DNA of 25,432 nucleotides, from positions 1 to 25,432 of the forward strand of contig DATAXI010000048.1 of the NCBI GenBank assembly GCA_036266845.1, read 5' to 3'. Below are positions 9,001-14,514 of the stretch, piece after piece. The stretch is from DATAXI01 sp036266845 (lineage in GTDB: Bacteria > Verrucomicrobiota > Verrucomicrobiia > Chthoniobacterales > Chthoniobacteraceae). Below the pieces are notes generated by a model. That model ran no database searches and was not told the DNA's origin. It saw only the letters and a list, made by a program, of their open reading frames with translations. Made by a program: the position numbers and the translations under genes. The first letter of the stretch is position 1. Each line of letters opens with the position of its first letter.

Positions 9001-9435
9001 ACGTGGCTTATCTCGCACCGCAACATTCTCGAGTTTCTGCGGCAGGTCCCGGCGCACCGCCAGCACCGCGCGCGCTTCGAGGATCTGGTCTCGACGCCTG
9101 AGCCGGTGCTCGCCGGGCTGTGCGAGTGGCTGGAAATCCCATTCGTGCCCGCTATGGCCAATCCCTATGCAGGCGGCACGGAGCGCATGACGGACGGCAT
9201 CCACCCGATGTCTCCACAGGTGGGCGACGCGAATTTCTACCGGCACGGGCGGCTCAATCCGGAAGTCGCCGATAGCTGGAAGAAGGATTTCAGCGAAGAT
9301 TTCCTCAGTCCGCTGACGTGGGAAGTGGCCGAGGCGCTCGGGTATGCCAACCCGTTCGCCCCCGCGAAACCCGCGGTGCAACCCATTACCCGTCTTGCGC
9401 GCGACCAGCGGAGGGTATCGCGCGCGGCATTGTAA
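1..9435 (+). CDS. Hybrid PKS/NRPS megasynthase, 5'-partial: KS-ACP-AMT-LLM-C-A(MT)-PCP-ST
   Basis: The reading frame is open from base 1, so the N-terminus lies outside the window; the stop is TAA at 9433-9435. Domains in order, by base position: ketosynthase 1-855 (active Cys 85-87 in TACSTS, His 493-495 in EAHGT, His 613-615 in KTNFGH, all intact); a linker with no acyltransferase 856-1338; ACP 1339-1569 (Ser 1447-1449 in GLDSL); class III PLP aminotransferase about 1660-3045 (PLP Asp 2449-2451, Lys 2533-2535); luciferase-like monooxygenase about 3166-4180; condensation domain about 4210-5520 (HHLTGNG); adenylation domain about 5560-8095, split by a methyltransferase at about 6906-7965; PCP about 8125-8340 (Ser 8227-8229 in GGDSL); sulfotransferase about 8490-9360. 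The aminotransferase-monooxygenase pair after a KS-ACP is the layout known from microginin and puwainaphycin synthetases, where it makes a 3-amino-2-hydroxy fatty acyl unit. I infer the same here. There is no terminating domain; the chain presumably passes to the next protein, 21 bases downstream. Family calls are firm; the product is inferred. Confidence 0.95.
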   Translation, partial: LGNDKDFLTTRAAYKLNLRGPVMTVQTACSTSLVAVAQACQSLQNYQCDAALAGAISITFPQIRGYRYQEGAMGSADGHCRTFDAEAKGTVFGDGCGIVVLKRLADAVAEGDCIRAVIKGVAINNDGSGKVSYTAPSVEGQAEVIATAQALAGVEPESISYIEAHGTATPLGDPIEIAALTQAFRAGTDKKQFCAIGSAKTNFGHLDVASGVTGLIKTTLALENGILPPSLHFTRPNPQIDFENSPFFVNTEACPWQRNGTPRRAGVSSFGVGGTNAHVVLEEAPELPVRAAVNGPQILVLSTKTRAALDVAAERLAEWLETHPGVRLGDIAFSLQTGRREFDYRRFVICESVAEAARLLRTPDPAKVFTRGGRLPAEETPLLAAGRKWLMGQPVDWPALHTGTEPRRVPLPCYPFERQRYWIEAPGRKLTAAAESGATPAAEEISGVDRILAEVKNVFSELSGENLDAADIATSFFDLGLDSLFLTQAAQALRKKFSIKVTFRQLLDDLSTLGTLVSYIEGQHPTLHAAAPAPAAPPVSTPAPQQKGEPKRFGPFKPIDRSAPTGFTPRQQAHLDALMARYTARTPKSKAFTQEHREHFADPRAVAGFRPFWKEMVYPIVAQRSSGARIWDIDGNEYLDVTMGFGTNLFGHSPDFITEAVRKQLDLGVEVGPSSALAAEAAELFCQITGNERVTFCSTGSEAILGALRLARTVTGRTKIATTSEAYHGICDEVLVRAAGGKPQPIAPGIPAHMVSEVLVLDWGNPASLDTLRAHAHELAAVIVESVQSRRPEIQPVDFIREIRRITQESGTALILDEVITGFRAHPGGVQALWNIRADMATYGKVIGGGMPIGAIGGRAEYMNALDGGPWKFGDASFPEAGVTFFAGTYVRHPLAMAAAKAVLEHIRDAGPELQRTLAERTERFTSELNAMFQTEGADVRATHFTSMMYFKFGEAFRYPGLLFFHLREKGLHIWDGRPWFLSTAHTEEDVQFILRVFRETILELKQGGFIGETEALAQKDAAIPVEAKAVAAPVAAPAQVAEPELEILPAAKPPLFSVYFFGSYPAEYSPAKYRLIMEGTKLADARGFHAVWLPERHFHAVGGFSPNPSLIAAALARETSRIRLHGGSVVVPLHHPVRIAEEWSMVDNLSNGRAGISFASGWHPNDFIFVPGNFEKRRELYYEGIEIVRRLWRGESANFQTGGTARLDVRILPRPKQAELPTWLTCIHRDAFIKAGELGANVLCHTVNQSLDEIAGKVAAYREARRRAGYDAGHVTLLVHTFLMENAAEAVEKARRPFYNYLSDFLDNGKKKAESHGKHYEIAQEEMDEILARSYQDYVENKALIGSVESCAGVIDRLSAIGVDELGCFIDFGVDTDAALESLELAATLKLRTEARLSGPAVLPLPSAERGLWTLINTGENAARVYNESITLGLRGPANIDALRKSLQYLVDRHEGLRAVVTPDGDSQEILKDCPVDLEVRDFSVSRNGSRDAGVREFFSGREAALFDFAKPPLLRASVAKLSDDEHLLLLTFHHLTGNGPSYTMLLDELAAAYDAISQGQAPRLGKALQLRDFVRWRAAQEASQEESEQFWLRQFEGPVPVLDLPADHPRPAMQTFRGGREILTLDAQLVKSLKVAAASQRCSLFMLLFTAYGVLLHRLSDQEEVVIGVAGDADIRTEEGGQSLFANTTHMMPLRCRIAPGGSFAEQIHASKSLILDASEHQQYFFGNLVNRLHIPRDLSRSPLFSVTFNLETGEFRKRAGGVDFQWMTDPLPYRSPAGTAMFDLYMNVAERNGGLLCELDFSEIFESTTARRWLGHFRTLLEQIAENPARPISSLSLLSAPEETRLAKEWNATERAYPADAMLHRLVEQQAARTPDAAAVAFGAEVLSYGEMNARANRMANYLRSLGVRRDMPVAVCLDRSLDLPVALLAVLKAGGAYVPVDPNYPVERVQFMLRDCGAAIAIATKPVAGAAIKFVTPAEAASFQGAIPEPALPGSPEDLAYILYTSGSTGVPKGAMIPHRAICNHMFWMQEEFPLSAGDRVLQKTPVPFDASVWEFWAPLIAGARLVMAPPGAHRDSREMTTLVTREGITILQLVPSMAALVADEPALAACTTLRRLYCGGEPLRADLCEELFARLPECELVNLYGPTECAIDTVFHRCKKGARTVPIGRPVANTRLYVLDIDGAQVPQGARGELHIAGAQVGRGYWNKPSLTARKFIQLHGERLYKTGDMVRWSDEGRLEYLGRSDDQIKIRGQRIEPAEIEAVLKRQPGVRDCAVIAREDDGAKRLVAYVTADRADQVELWPSSPSAGGQQFFDEALYRAMTNDRIRNERFREAFDRSVRDKVVVDIGCGKDAILSRLCVEAGARHVYAIELLPAAAAQARALVQKLRLTERITVLQGDVRTLQLPELADVCVSENIGHVGGAEGWDLILQKAAHLLKPDAPMIPSRCETMAAAVSLPEDFMRNPKFSELAAYYANNLFTQAGYQFDLRLSITGTDRRNLRSTIGVFEEIDFAAPRPWYSSPLHLTVEKTSRIHGFLLWVRIEMAPGIVLDTIDNQASWLPVFLPVFPAGLAVEAGDVIDAEVTGALAENGLNRDYAIHGAVLRNGVAVHTFDFTSWHYKRVFKATPFYEKLFAFGDLPVASASRTLAPPALTQALATALPPAMVPSAIVILPELPLLPNGKLDRKALPAPGSRADGEDFAAPGTELEKRVAETWQRVLNLERVGLRDNFFEIGGDSLMGLRVVNRLREMLSEHVSLVVIFEAPTVERLCQVLERNYGEAVHRWLGVENGAAATENAARLGEADIAKLNTLITPMPRYSGGGAKNPPAIFILSPMRSGSTLLRIMLAGNPRLFAPPETMLLCFENLAERKQAYTGYDQYIYEGVIRAVMEIRKCDTAEAEEIVADFERQGMPMKQFYATLQEWVAPRLLVDKTPDYAMDIEVLRRAEDIFEDPLYIHLVRHPLGMIRSYEKGRFILESLFRGKHTFNARQMAELTWLISHRNILEFLRQVPAHRQHRARFEDLVSTPEPVLAGLCEWLEIPFVPAMANPYAGGTERMTDGIHPMSPQVGDANFYRHGRLNPEVADSWKKDFSEDFLSPLTWEVAEALGYANPFAPAKPAVQPITRLARDQRRVSRAAL
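1660..4180 (+). other. Aminotransferase plus luciferase-like monooxygenase didomain
   Basis: This part of the megasynthase carries two tailoring domains between the ACP and the condensation domain. The first is a glutamate-1-semialdehyde-type class III aminotransferase. It has the STGSEA cofactor loop near 2092, the LILDEVITGF segment with the PLP-nitrogen Asp at 2449-2451, and the Schiff-base Lys at 2533-2535 in TYGKVIGGG. In relatives it replaces a beta-keto group by an amine. The second is an FMN-dependent bacterial-luciferase-like domain of the type found inside natural-product synthetases (LFSVYFFGSY at 3166; GISFASGWHPNDF near 3460). In microginin- and puwainaphycin-type systems it is credited with alpha-hydroxylation. 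A linker of about 120 bases, rich in Ala, Pro and Val, joins them. Confidence 0.88.
6906..7965 (+). other. PRMT-like methyltransferase domain embedded in adenylation domain (between A8 and A9)
   Basis: About 350 residues interrupt the adenylation domain after core A8 (GRSDDQIKIRG near 6744) and before A9/A10 (NGKLDRKAL near 8056). The insert has a SAM-binding motif (VVDIGCGKD, 7048-7074), an acidic ribose-binding residue (YAIE, near 7120), and a segment SENIGHVGGAEG whose two Glu codons (7261-7263 and 7288-7290) have the same spacing as the double-E loop of protein arginine methyltransferases. A C-terminal beta-rich part follows, with HGFLLWVRIEMAPG (near 7618) and ASWLPVFLPVFPAG (near 7687) at the place of the PRMT THW loop (Thr-His replaced by Ala-Ser, Trp kept). 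This differs from the usual N-methyltransferase domains of NRPSs. What it methylates (backbone amine or side-chain amide) cannot be read from the sequence. Confidence 0.8.
8490..9360 (+). other. C-terminal sulfotransferase domain
   Basis: The last 290 or so residues of the first megasynthase form a PAPS-dependent sulfotransferase. The 5'-phosphosulfate-binding motif is FILSPMRSGSTLLR (about 8503-8547). The 3'-phosphate-binding motif is YIHLVRHPLGMIRSY (8881-8925), with its Arg at 8896-8898 and Ser at 8920-8922. The domain follows a carrier protein directly and no thioesterase follows it, unlike the sulfotransferase-thioesterase olefin-forming pair in curacin synthase. The likely role is sulfonation of a hydroxyl on the growing chain, the best candidate being the alpha-hydroxyl from the upstream monooxygenase. 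That target is an inference. Confidence 0.85.
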
Positions 9436-9445
9436 TTGCGTCAGC

Positions 9446-9454
9446 GGAAGAGGA
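9446..9454 (+). promoter_or_regulatory. Ribosome binding site setting the start of the second NRPS
   Basis: The purine tract GGAAGAGGA lies just upstream of the ATG at 9457. It favours that ATG over the in-frame TTG at 9436, which abuts the previous stop codon and has no such tract. Confidence 0.55.
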
Positions 9455-9456
9455 AG

Positions 9457-12400
9457 ATGAATGATCTTGCCGTGCTGACCAACGAAATGGAGGAGAGCCC
9501 CGAGCCCGCGGAGCGAGACGCGTGGATATTCCCCACTTCGTTCGCGCAACGACGGCTCTGGTTCCTCGACCAGATGGAGCCAGGGAATACGTTGTACAAC
9601 GTACCCGGAGCATTTCGCATCCGTGGCCGGCTGAATCCCGCTGCGCTCGAGCACGCTTTCAAGGAGGCCATCGCGCGGCACGAAGTTCTCCGCACCACAT
9701 TCCGCGCGGTGGAGGGCGAGCCGATGCAAATCGTCGCGGAGACGATGGAATTTCACATGCCGGTGATCGATCTGCGCCCGATGCCCGCCGCGGCGCGCGA
9801 GGCGCAATTGCTCCGCATCGTGCGCGAGGAGTCGGAGCGTCCGTTCGATCTTCGCAACGGCCCGCTCATCCGCGCCGCACTGCTGGAGATTGCGCCCGCG
9901 GAGCAGGTGCTGGTGCTGAGTTGGCACCACATCATCACAGACTCATGGTCGCAGGACATCCTGATGCGGGAGCTAACCTCCGCATATAGCGCGGCCACCA
10001 AGGGCGGGACGCTTTCGCTGCCGGAGCTGCCGATTCAATACGCGGACTTTGCCGCATGGCAGCGGGATGCGATGCAAGGGGAGACGCTCGACCGGGAGCT
10101 GGGTTATTGGCGGGAGCGGCTCACCGGGCTGCCGGCGCTCGATCTGCCGCGCCCCTCGCGCGAGGCCGCGGCACGCGCGCCGGAAGGGGCGACCCATTGT
10201 TTTGAAATCGACCCGCAACTGACCGCTGCGGTGCGCGCCATGGCGCAGCGGGAAGGGGTGACGCTCTTCATGGCATTGCTCACGGCGTGGAAGGCATTTC
10301 TCGCGCGCTACACCGCGCAGACGGACATCGCCGTCGGCTCGCCCATTTCCGACCGTGGCCGGACGGAGACGGAAGGGCTGATCGGTTTCTTTCTCAATAC
10401 CCTTGTGCTGCGCACCGATCTGGCGGGAAACCCCACAGGACGCGAGGCGCTGCTGCGCGTGCGGGACACGGCGCTGGAGGCGTTTGCGCACCAGGACCTG
10501 CCGTTTGAGATGATGGTTGAAGAGGTGCAGCCGGCCCGCCAGCAGGGGCGCAATCCGCTGCTGCGCGTGATGTTTGTCCTGATGACGGGCGCTGAGAAGA
10601 CCTGGCGCACGCCGGATGCGGAGATCGAGCCGCTGCCGATTGAGGAATCGAAAGCGAAATTCGATTTAATGCTCCATCTCCGAGATAATGGGGAGACGAT
10701 TAAATCTGCTCTGGTGTACGATACAGCCTTATATTATGATGCCGCGGCGCGGCGTATGGCCGCCCAATTCCAGACGCTGCTCGCAGGCATGACCGCACAC
10801 CCGGAATCACCGATTGAATCGCTGCCGCTCATACTTCCGGAAGAGCGCGAGCGAATCCTGACCGAATGGAACGGCGCCTCCGCGCCCTGGCCTGCGGGCA
10901 GCAGCGTTCATGCGCTCTTTCGCCAGCAGGTGCAGCTTAATCCTGACGCCATCGCCATCGAGGATGGCGCGCTGCGGGTCACTTATGCGGAGCTGGACCG
11001 GCAGGCGGATGCGATTGCGGGCCAGCTCATCCAGGAGGGAGTAAAGCCGGGCGATGCGGTCGCCATCACGCTGCCGCGCTCGGCCTCGCTGATCGCGGGC
11101 ATCCTCGGCATCCTGAAGGCGGGCGGAGCTTATGTGCCGCTGGATGTATCCTATCCCGCCGCGCGGCTGGCCCTGATGCTGCGCGAGTCCGGCGCGCGGA
11201 TTCTGCTCGGCGCCGGCGAGCGCCCGGAGCTGGAGACCATGGTTCGCTGGCTGCCAATCGAGGCCGCATCGCAGGGCCCTGCCATCCCGCCGGTGGACGT
11301 GCCGTCCGACTCGCCCGCCTATATCATGTTCACCTCCGGCTCGACTGGCGTGCCGAAGGGGGTGCGCGTCCTGCACCGGGGGATCACGCGGCTCGTGATC
11401 AATACCAATTACGTTGAATTTCTGCCCGCGGATATTGTGGCGCATGCGTCGAATACCTCCTTCGATGCGGCAACATTCGAAATATGGGGCGCGCTGCTCA
11501 ATGGCGGGCGCCTCCTCATCGTGCCGAAGGAGACGCTGCTTTCACCGCAGGAGTTGGTCAGCTTCATCCGCGCGCGAAAAGTTTCCATGCTTTTTCTCAC
11601 GACGCCGCTGTTTCACCATTTCGCGCGCGAGATTCCGGATGGCTTCGGCACGCTGCGCTACCTGGTGGCCGGCGGAGACGCTCTGCAGCCGCAGGCGGCC
11701 CGGGCCGTGCTGGAAGCGGCCAGGCCCGCGCACCTGGTCAATGGCTACGGTCCGACGGAGGTGACGACCTTCGCGATTTGCCACGAGGTGACCGACGTGC
11801 CGGCGGATGCCGTGACCGTCCCGATCGGGCGACCCATTTCCAACACGCGCGCTTACATCCTGGATGCGGCGATGCAGCCGGTGCCTGCCGGCATCGCGGG
11901 AGAACTTTACCTGGGCGGGCCGGGAGTAGCCGGCGGTTACGTGAATAATACGGAAGGAACCACCGCCAGTTTTATTCCCGATCCCTTCTCCACGGAGCCG
12001 GAGGATCGCCTGTACAGGACGGGCGATCTCGCGCGCTGGCGCGACGATGGAGTCATCGAATTCCTCGGACGCGCCGATAACCAGGTCAAGATTCGCGGGT
12101 TCCGCATCGAACCTGGGGAAATCGAAACCGTGCTGCAGAAGCATCCTGGCGTGCGGCACGCGATCGTCATCCCGCGCGCGGACGCCACAGGGCAAAAGCA
12201 ACTCGCGGCCTACGTCGTGCCGCAGCCGGGCCGGCAGCCCACTTCCGGGGAATTGCGCGAGCACATCCTTGCCTCGCTGCCGGAGTACATGGCTCCGGGC
12301 TCCTTCGCATTCCTCGATAAGCTCCCGCTCAATGCGAATGGCAAGGTGGATACGCAGGCGCTCGCGGCGCAACCGCTCATCGAGGTAAAGCGGAGCCACG

Positions 12401-13539
12401 CCGAGCCGGGCACCTGGATGGAAGCGACGCTCGTGCAGATTTGGGAGGAACTGCTTGATTGCAAGCCGGTGGGCGTGACCGACGATTTCTTTGAACTGGG
12501 CGGCCACTCGCTGCTGGCCATCCGCATGCTCTCCGAGGTGGAGAAACGCACGGGCGTGCGGATCACGCCGCGGTTGCTTTTCGAGCAGGCGACGATTCGC
12601 CACATCGCGCAAGTGGTGCAAGCCCCCTCCCCGGTCGTGCGCGTGCAATCGGAGGGCTCGAAGCCCCCCTTTATCTATTTTCACGGCGATTTTCTGTTCG
12701 GCGGCCTCTACCTTGTGAACCTGGCAAAATATCTGCCAAAGGATCGCCCCTGCATCGCGATCGAGCCGCATGGATACGATGGCGCGAAACCTCCGCCCAC
12801 CATCGAGGAGATGGCGGTCGAGCGCCTCAAGACGGTCCTCGATTTGCAACCAGACGGGCCTTATTACCTGGGCGGGTTTTGCAATGGCGGGCTGGTCGCC
12901 TTCCACGTGGCACAACTGCTGCGCGCCCAAGGGAAGGAAGTCGCGTGCCTGGTGCTGCTGGGGGCCAACGGGATCAACGCGCAATTCCGCAATCTGAAGC
13001 GGCTCGCGAATTTCGTGGCGCGCATCCGCGGACTCGACGCCGGCGCCTCGCGCGAGCTTTTCTTAAAATGGCGGGAGCGCTCGCTCTTTGGCGGGCTGCT
13101 GGTGCGGCATCATCTCAAGGAGCTGACGCCGCGGCCTTCGCTCCTCTGGAGAAAGGCGCGCGCCTTTGCGCGGTGGGTATCGCGGCTCGCGGGTCTGAGC
13201 AGTTCCCTCACGCCATCGGCCGCAGCCGCCGCGCAGACCATCGAGGAGGTATCCGGCAAGCCGCCCATCTGGAATATTTACTCGGATGCGGTGGCCGCGT
13301 ACGTGCCGCCGCGCTACGATGGGAAACTGAACCTGATCCGCGAGACGGAATTACCGCCGGAGCTGGCCTGGCTGGGTAACGATCTGGCGTGGAACATGGT
13401 CGGACGCAGCCTTTCGATCCACAAGATTCCGGGCGGCCACTTCACCATCACCGAGCACTCGAACATCCGCATCTTTGCCGAGCAACTGAAGCTCTGCCTG
13501 GAGGAAGTGGAGGCGGAACGTCCACCGGCCGCGCGGTGA
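9457..13539 (+). CDS. NRPS termination module: C-A-PCP-TE
   Basis: This 1360-residue protein is one complete NRPS module plus a thioesterase. By base position the domains are: condensation about 9526-10860 (HHIITDSWS, His 9928-9930, Asp 9940-9942; the usual following Gly is Ser); adenylation about 10900-12390 with all core motifs (FTSGSTGVPKG, FDAATFEIW, NGYGPTE, YRTGD, NGKVD); PCP about 12415-12620 (Ser 12508-12510 in GGHSL); thioesterase about 12640-13539. Aligning by eye with the PheA pocket gives the code DAFFVGGTFK, close to known Val (DAFWIGGTFK) and Ile pockets, so a branched aliphatic residue is likely. The thioesterase has Cys (12880-12882, GFCNG) where most have Ser, and a plausible catalytic His at 13438-13440 (PGGHFT). 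It would release the chain as the last step. The start is the ATG at 9457. The stop overlaps the next gene by four bases. Confidence 0.95.
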   Translation: MNDLAVLTNEMEESPEPAERDAWIFPTSFAQRRLWFLDQMEPGNTLYNVPGAFRIRGRLNPAALEHAFKEAIARHEVLRTTFRAVEGEPMQIVAETMEFHMPVIDLRPMPAAAREAQLLRIVREESERPFDLRNGPLIRAALLEIAPAEQVLVLSWHHIITDSWSQDILMRELTSAYSAATKGGTLSLPELPIQYADFAAWQRDAMQGETLDRELGYWRERLTGLPALDLPRPSREAAARAPEGATHCFEIDPQLTAAVRAMAQREGVTLFMALLTAWKAFLARYTAQTDIAVGSPISDRGRTETEGLIGFFLNTLVLRTDLAGNPTGREALLRVRDTALEAFAHQDLPFEMMVEEVQPARQQGRNPLLRVMFVLMTGAEKTWRTPDAEIEPLPIEESKAKFDLMLHLRDNGETIKSALVYDTALYYDAAARRMAAQFQTLLAGMTAHPESPIESLPLILPEERERILTEWNGASAPWPAGSSVHALFRQQVQLNPDAIAIEDGALRVTYAELDRQADAIAGQLIQEGVKPGDAVAITLPRSASLIAGILGILKAGGAYVPLDVSYPAARLALMLRESGARILLGAGERPELETMVRWLPIEAASQGPAIPPVDVPSDSPAYIMFTSGSTGVPKGVRVLHRGITRLVINTNYVEFLPADIVAHASNTSFDAATFEIWGALLNGGRLLIVPKETLLSPQELVSFIRARKVSMLFLTTPLFHHFAREIPDGFGTLRYLVAGGDALQPQAARAVLEAARPAHLVNGYGPTEVTTFAICHEVTDVPADAVTVPIGRPISNTRAYILDAAMQPVPAGIAGELYLGGPGVAGGYVNNTEGTTASFIPDPFSTEPEDRLYRTGDLARWRDDGVIEFLGRADNQVKIRGFRIEPGEIETVLQKHPGVRHAIVIPRADATGQKQLAAYVVPQPGRQPTSGELREHILASLPEYMAPGSFAFLDKLPLNANGKVDTQALAAQPLIEVKRSHAEPGTWMEATLVQIWEELLDCKPVGVTDDFFELGGHSLLAIRMLSEVEKRTGVRITPRLLFEQATIRHIAQVVQAPSPVVRVQSEGSKPPFIYFHGDFLFGGLYLVNLAKYLPKDRPCIAIEPHGYDGAKPPPTIEEMAVERLKTVLDLQPDGPYYLGGFCNGGLVAFHVAQLLRAQGKEVACLVLLGANGINAQFRNLKRLANFVARIRGLDAGASRELFLKWRERSLFGGLLVRHHLKELTPRPSLLWRKARAFARWVSRLAGLSSSLTPSAAAAAQTIEEVSGKPPIWNIYSDAVAAYVPPRYDGKLNLIRETELPPELAWLGNDLAWNMVGRSLSIHKIPGGHFTITEHSNIRIFAEQLKLCLEEVEAERPPAAR

Positions 13540-14243
13540 GCAATTTTCCAGCCGCGCCCGCAAGCTATACCGTGGGTCCCGGCGAAGCCCATGTGTGGCG
13601 CGTGCCGCTGGCGTCCATCCACGCGGATACCCGGCAATTGCGGGGACTGCTCTCTCCCTCGGAGTGCGCGCGCGCGGATCGCTTTGCGCTGGAGCGGGAC
13701 GCCGCGCGCTTTATTTCCTGCCGGGCGAATTTGCGCGTGCTGCTGGCGCGTTACACCGGCGTGCCGCCGGAGCGCCTGGTGCTGCGCTATGAGCCATACG
13801 GCAAGCCGTCGCTCGCGGGCGCGACCGGGTGGCAATTCAACGTCTCCCATTCGCGCGATCTCGCGGCCATCGCAATCGCCCGCTACGATGCCGTGGGCGT
13901 GGACCTGGAGCGAATCGATCCCGGTTTCCCGCGCGCCGAAGTCGCGCCGGATGTGCTGAGCGAGGATGAAATGCGCGACCTGGCCGCGATGCCGGCGGAA
14001 GAGCAGGCCAAGTGGTTTTTCCAGCTCTGGACCTTGAAGGAAGCGCTCCTCAAGGCTGCCGGTTTCGGCTTCGGAATGGACCCTTCCAAAATTCGAATCC
14101 GCCTCAACGGCCCTCCCGCGGTAATTTCCGCGCCCGCGGATTTCAATGGCGCAAGCCTCCAACAATTTTCGCTTGGGGAAGGTTACGCATCCGCGTTCGC
14201 GATGCTAGGGAGAGTCACGGCGCTTTCCATTTTCTCGCTCTGA
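13536..14243 (+). CDS. 4'-phosphopantetheinyl transferase, Sfp type
   Basis: This enzyme moves the phosphopantetheine arm of CoA onto the carrier-protein serines of the adjacent synthetases, activating them. The 235-residue length is normal for the Sfp family. The signature motifs are present: FNVSHSRD (near 13836), VGVDLERID with its Mg-binding Asp 13902-13904 and Glu 13908-13910, and WTLKEALLKAAG near 14029. I chose the GTG at 13536, which overlaps the preceding TGA in a GTGA arrangement. The frame stays open upstream to an ATG at 13389, but that stretch lies inside the thioesterase coding sequence and does not look like PPTase. The four-base overlap implies translational coupling, so this PPTase probably serves this cluster. 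Confidence 0.93.
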   Translation: MSNFPAAPASYTVGPGEAHVWRVPLASIHADTRQLRGLLSPSECARADRFALERDAARFISCRANLRVLLARYTGVPPERLVLRYEPYGKPSLAGATGWQFNVSHSRDLAAIAIARYDAVGVDLERIDPGFPRAEVAPDVLSEDEMRDLAAMPAEEQAKWFFQLWTLKEALLKAAGFGFGMDPSKIRIRLNGPPAVISAPADFNGASLQQFSLGEGYASAFAMLGRVTALSIFSL

Positions 14244-14250
14244 GGAAGGA
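14242..14250 (+). promoter_or_regulatory. Strong ribosome binding site before an 18-codon ORF
   Basis: GAGGAAGGA ends five bases before the ATG at 14256 and overlaps the stop codon of the phosphopantetheinyl transferase gene. It is one of the better Shine-Dalgarno sequences in the window, while the His-rich gene it leads into has almost none of its own. Confidence 0.45.
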
Positions 14251-14255
14251 ATCCC

Positions 14256-14312
14256 ATGAGCCCATCCAGTTGGGCCATTGATCCCGAAACATTTGCAAAA
14301 CACGAGCTATGA
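14256..14312 (+). CDS. Possible 18-residue leader peptide
   Basis: A tiny ORF (MSPSSWAIDPETFAKHEL) starts five bases after a good Shine-Dalgarno tract. It ends in TGA at 14310-14312, overlapping the ATG of the next small gene at 14309-14311 (ATGA). This geometry is typical of translational coupling, so the ORF may exist to load ribosomes onto the histidine-rich peptide gene. It resembles no family I know and could be chance; the evidence is only the ribosome binding site and the overlap. Confidence 0.3.
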   Translation: MSPSSWAIDPETFAKHEL

Positions 14313-14452
14313 AAAGAATTCTCTTATCCATTCTGGCTGTGGCTTCGCTGGGCATGGCAGTTCCGGCGTCGAATGCGGACGTCTATATCGTCCACCACCG
14401 TCATCACCATTACTACCACCATCATCATCACATCGTGATCGTGCCGGGTTGA
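14309..14452 (+). CDS. Short histidine-rich exported peptide (copy 1)
   Basis: This 47-residue ORF starts with a signal-peptide-like segment: MKRILLSILAVASLG, a hydrophobic core, and a likely cleavage after SNA near residue 23. The mature part of about 24 residues is dominated by histidine and tyrosine (VHHRHHHYY then five His) and ends IVIVPG. It is clearly related to the next gene downstream, whose product has the same layout (signal, VIVHHRHHHHH, VLVPG) but continues about 17 residues further. Copy 1 stops directly after the VPG. The His clusters suggest metal binding or a pH-responsive surface peptide, but this is inference. It has no strong ribosome binding site; its ATG overlaps the stop of the 18-codon ORF. 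Confidence 0.6.
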   Translation: MKRILLSILAVASLGMAVPASNADVYIVHHRHHHYYHHHHHIVIVPG

Positions 14453-14476
14453 CAAACCGGCTGAATAAGGCCTTTT

Positions 14477-14504
14477 CTCAGCCGTCCAAGTCAGGACGGC
14501 TGAG
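14477..14504 (+). other. Perfect inverted repeat (hairpin) between the two His-rich genes
   Basis: Arms CTCAGCCGTCC (14477-14487) and GGACGGCTGAG (14494-14504) are exact reverse complements around a six-base loop, AAGTCA. The hairpin lies 25 bases after the stop of the first His-rich ORF and 10 bases before the ATG of the second. No T-run follows on either strand, so it is not a classical intrinsic terminator. It could be an mRNA processing or stability element, an attenuator, or a protein-binding site. Confidence 0.6.
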
Positions 14505-14514
14505 CATTATCCAT

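Noticed and set aside
14278..14514. N-terminal extension of the second His-rich gene
   Set aside because: It reads through the first His-rich gene in another frame and would bury the obvious signal peptide, which starts at 14515.
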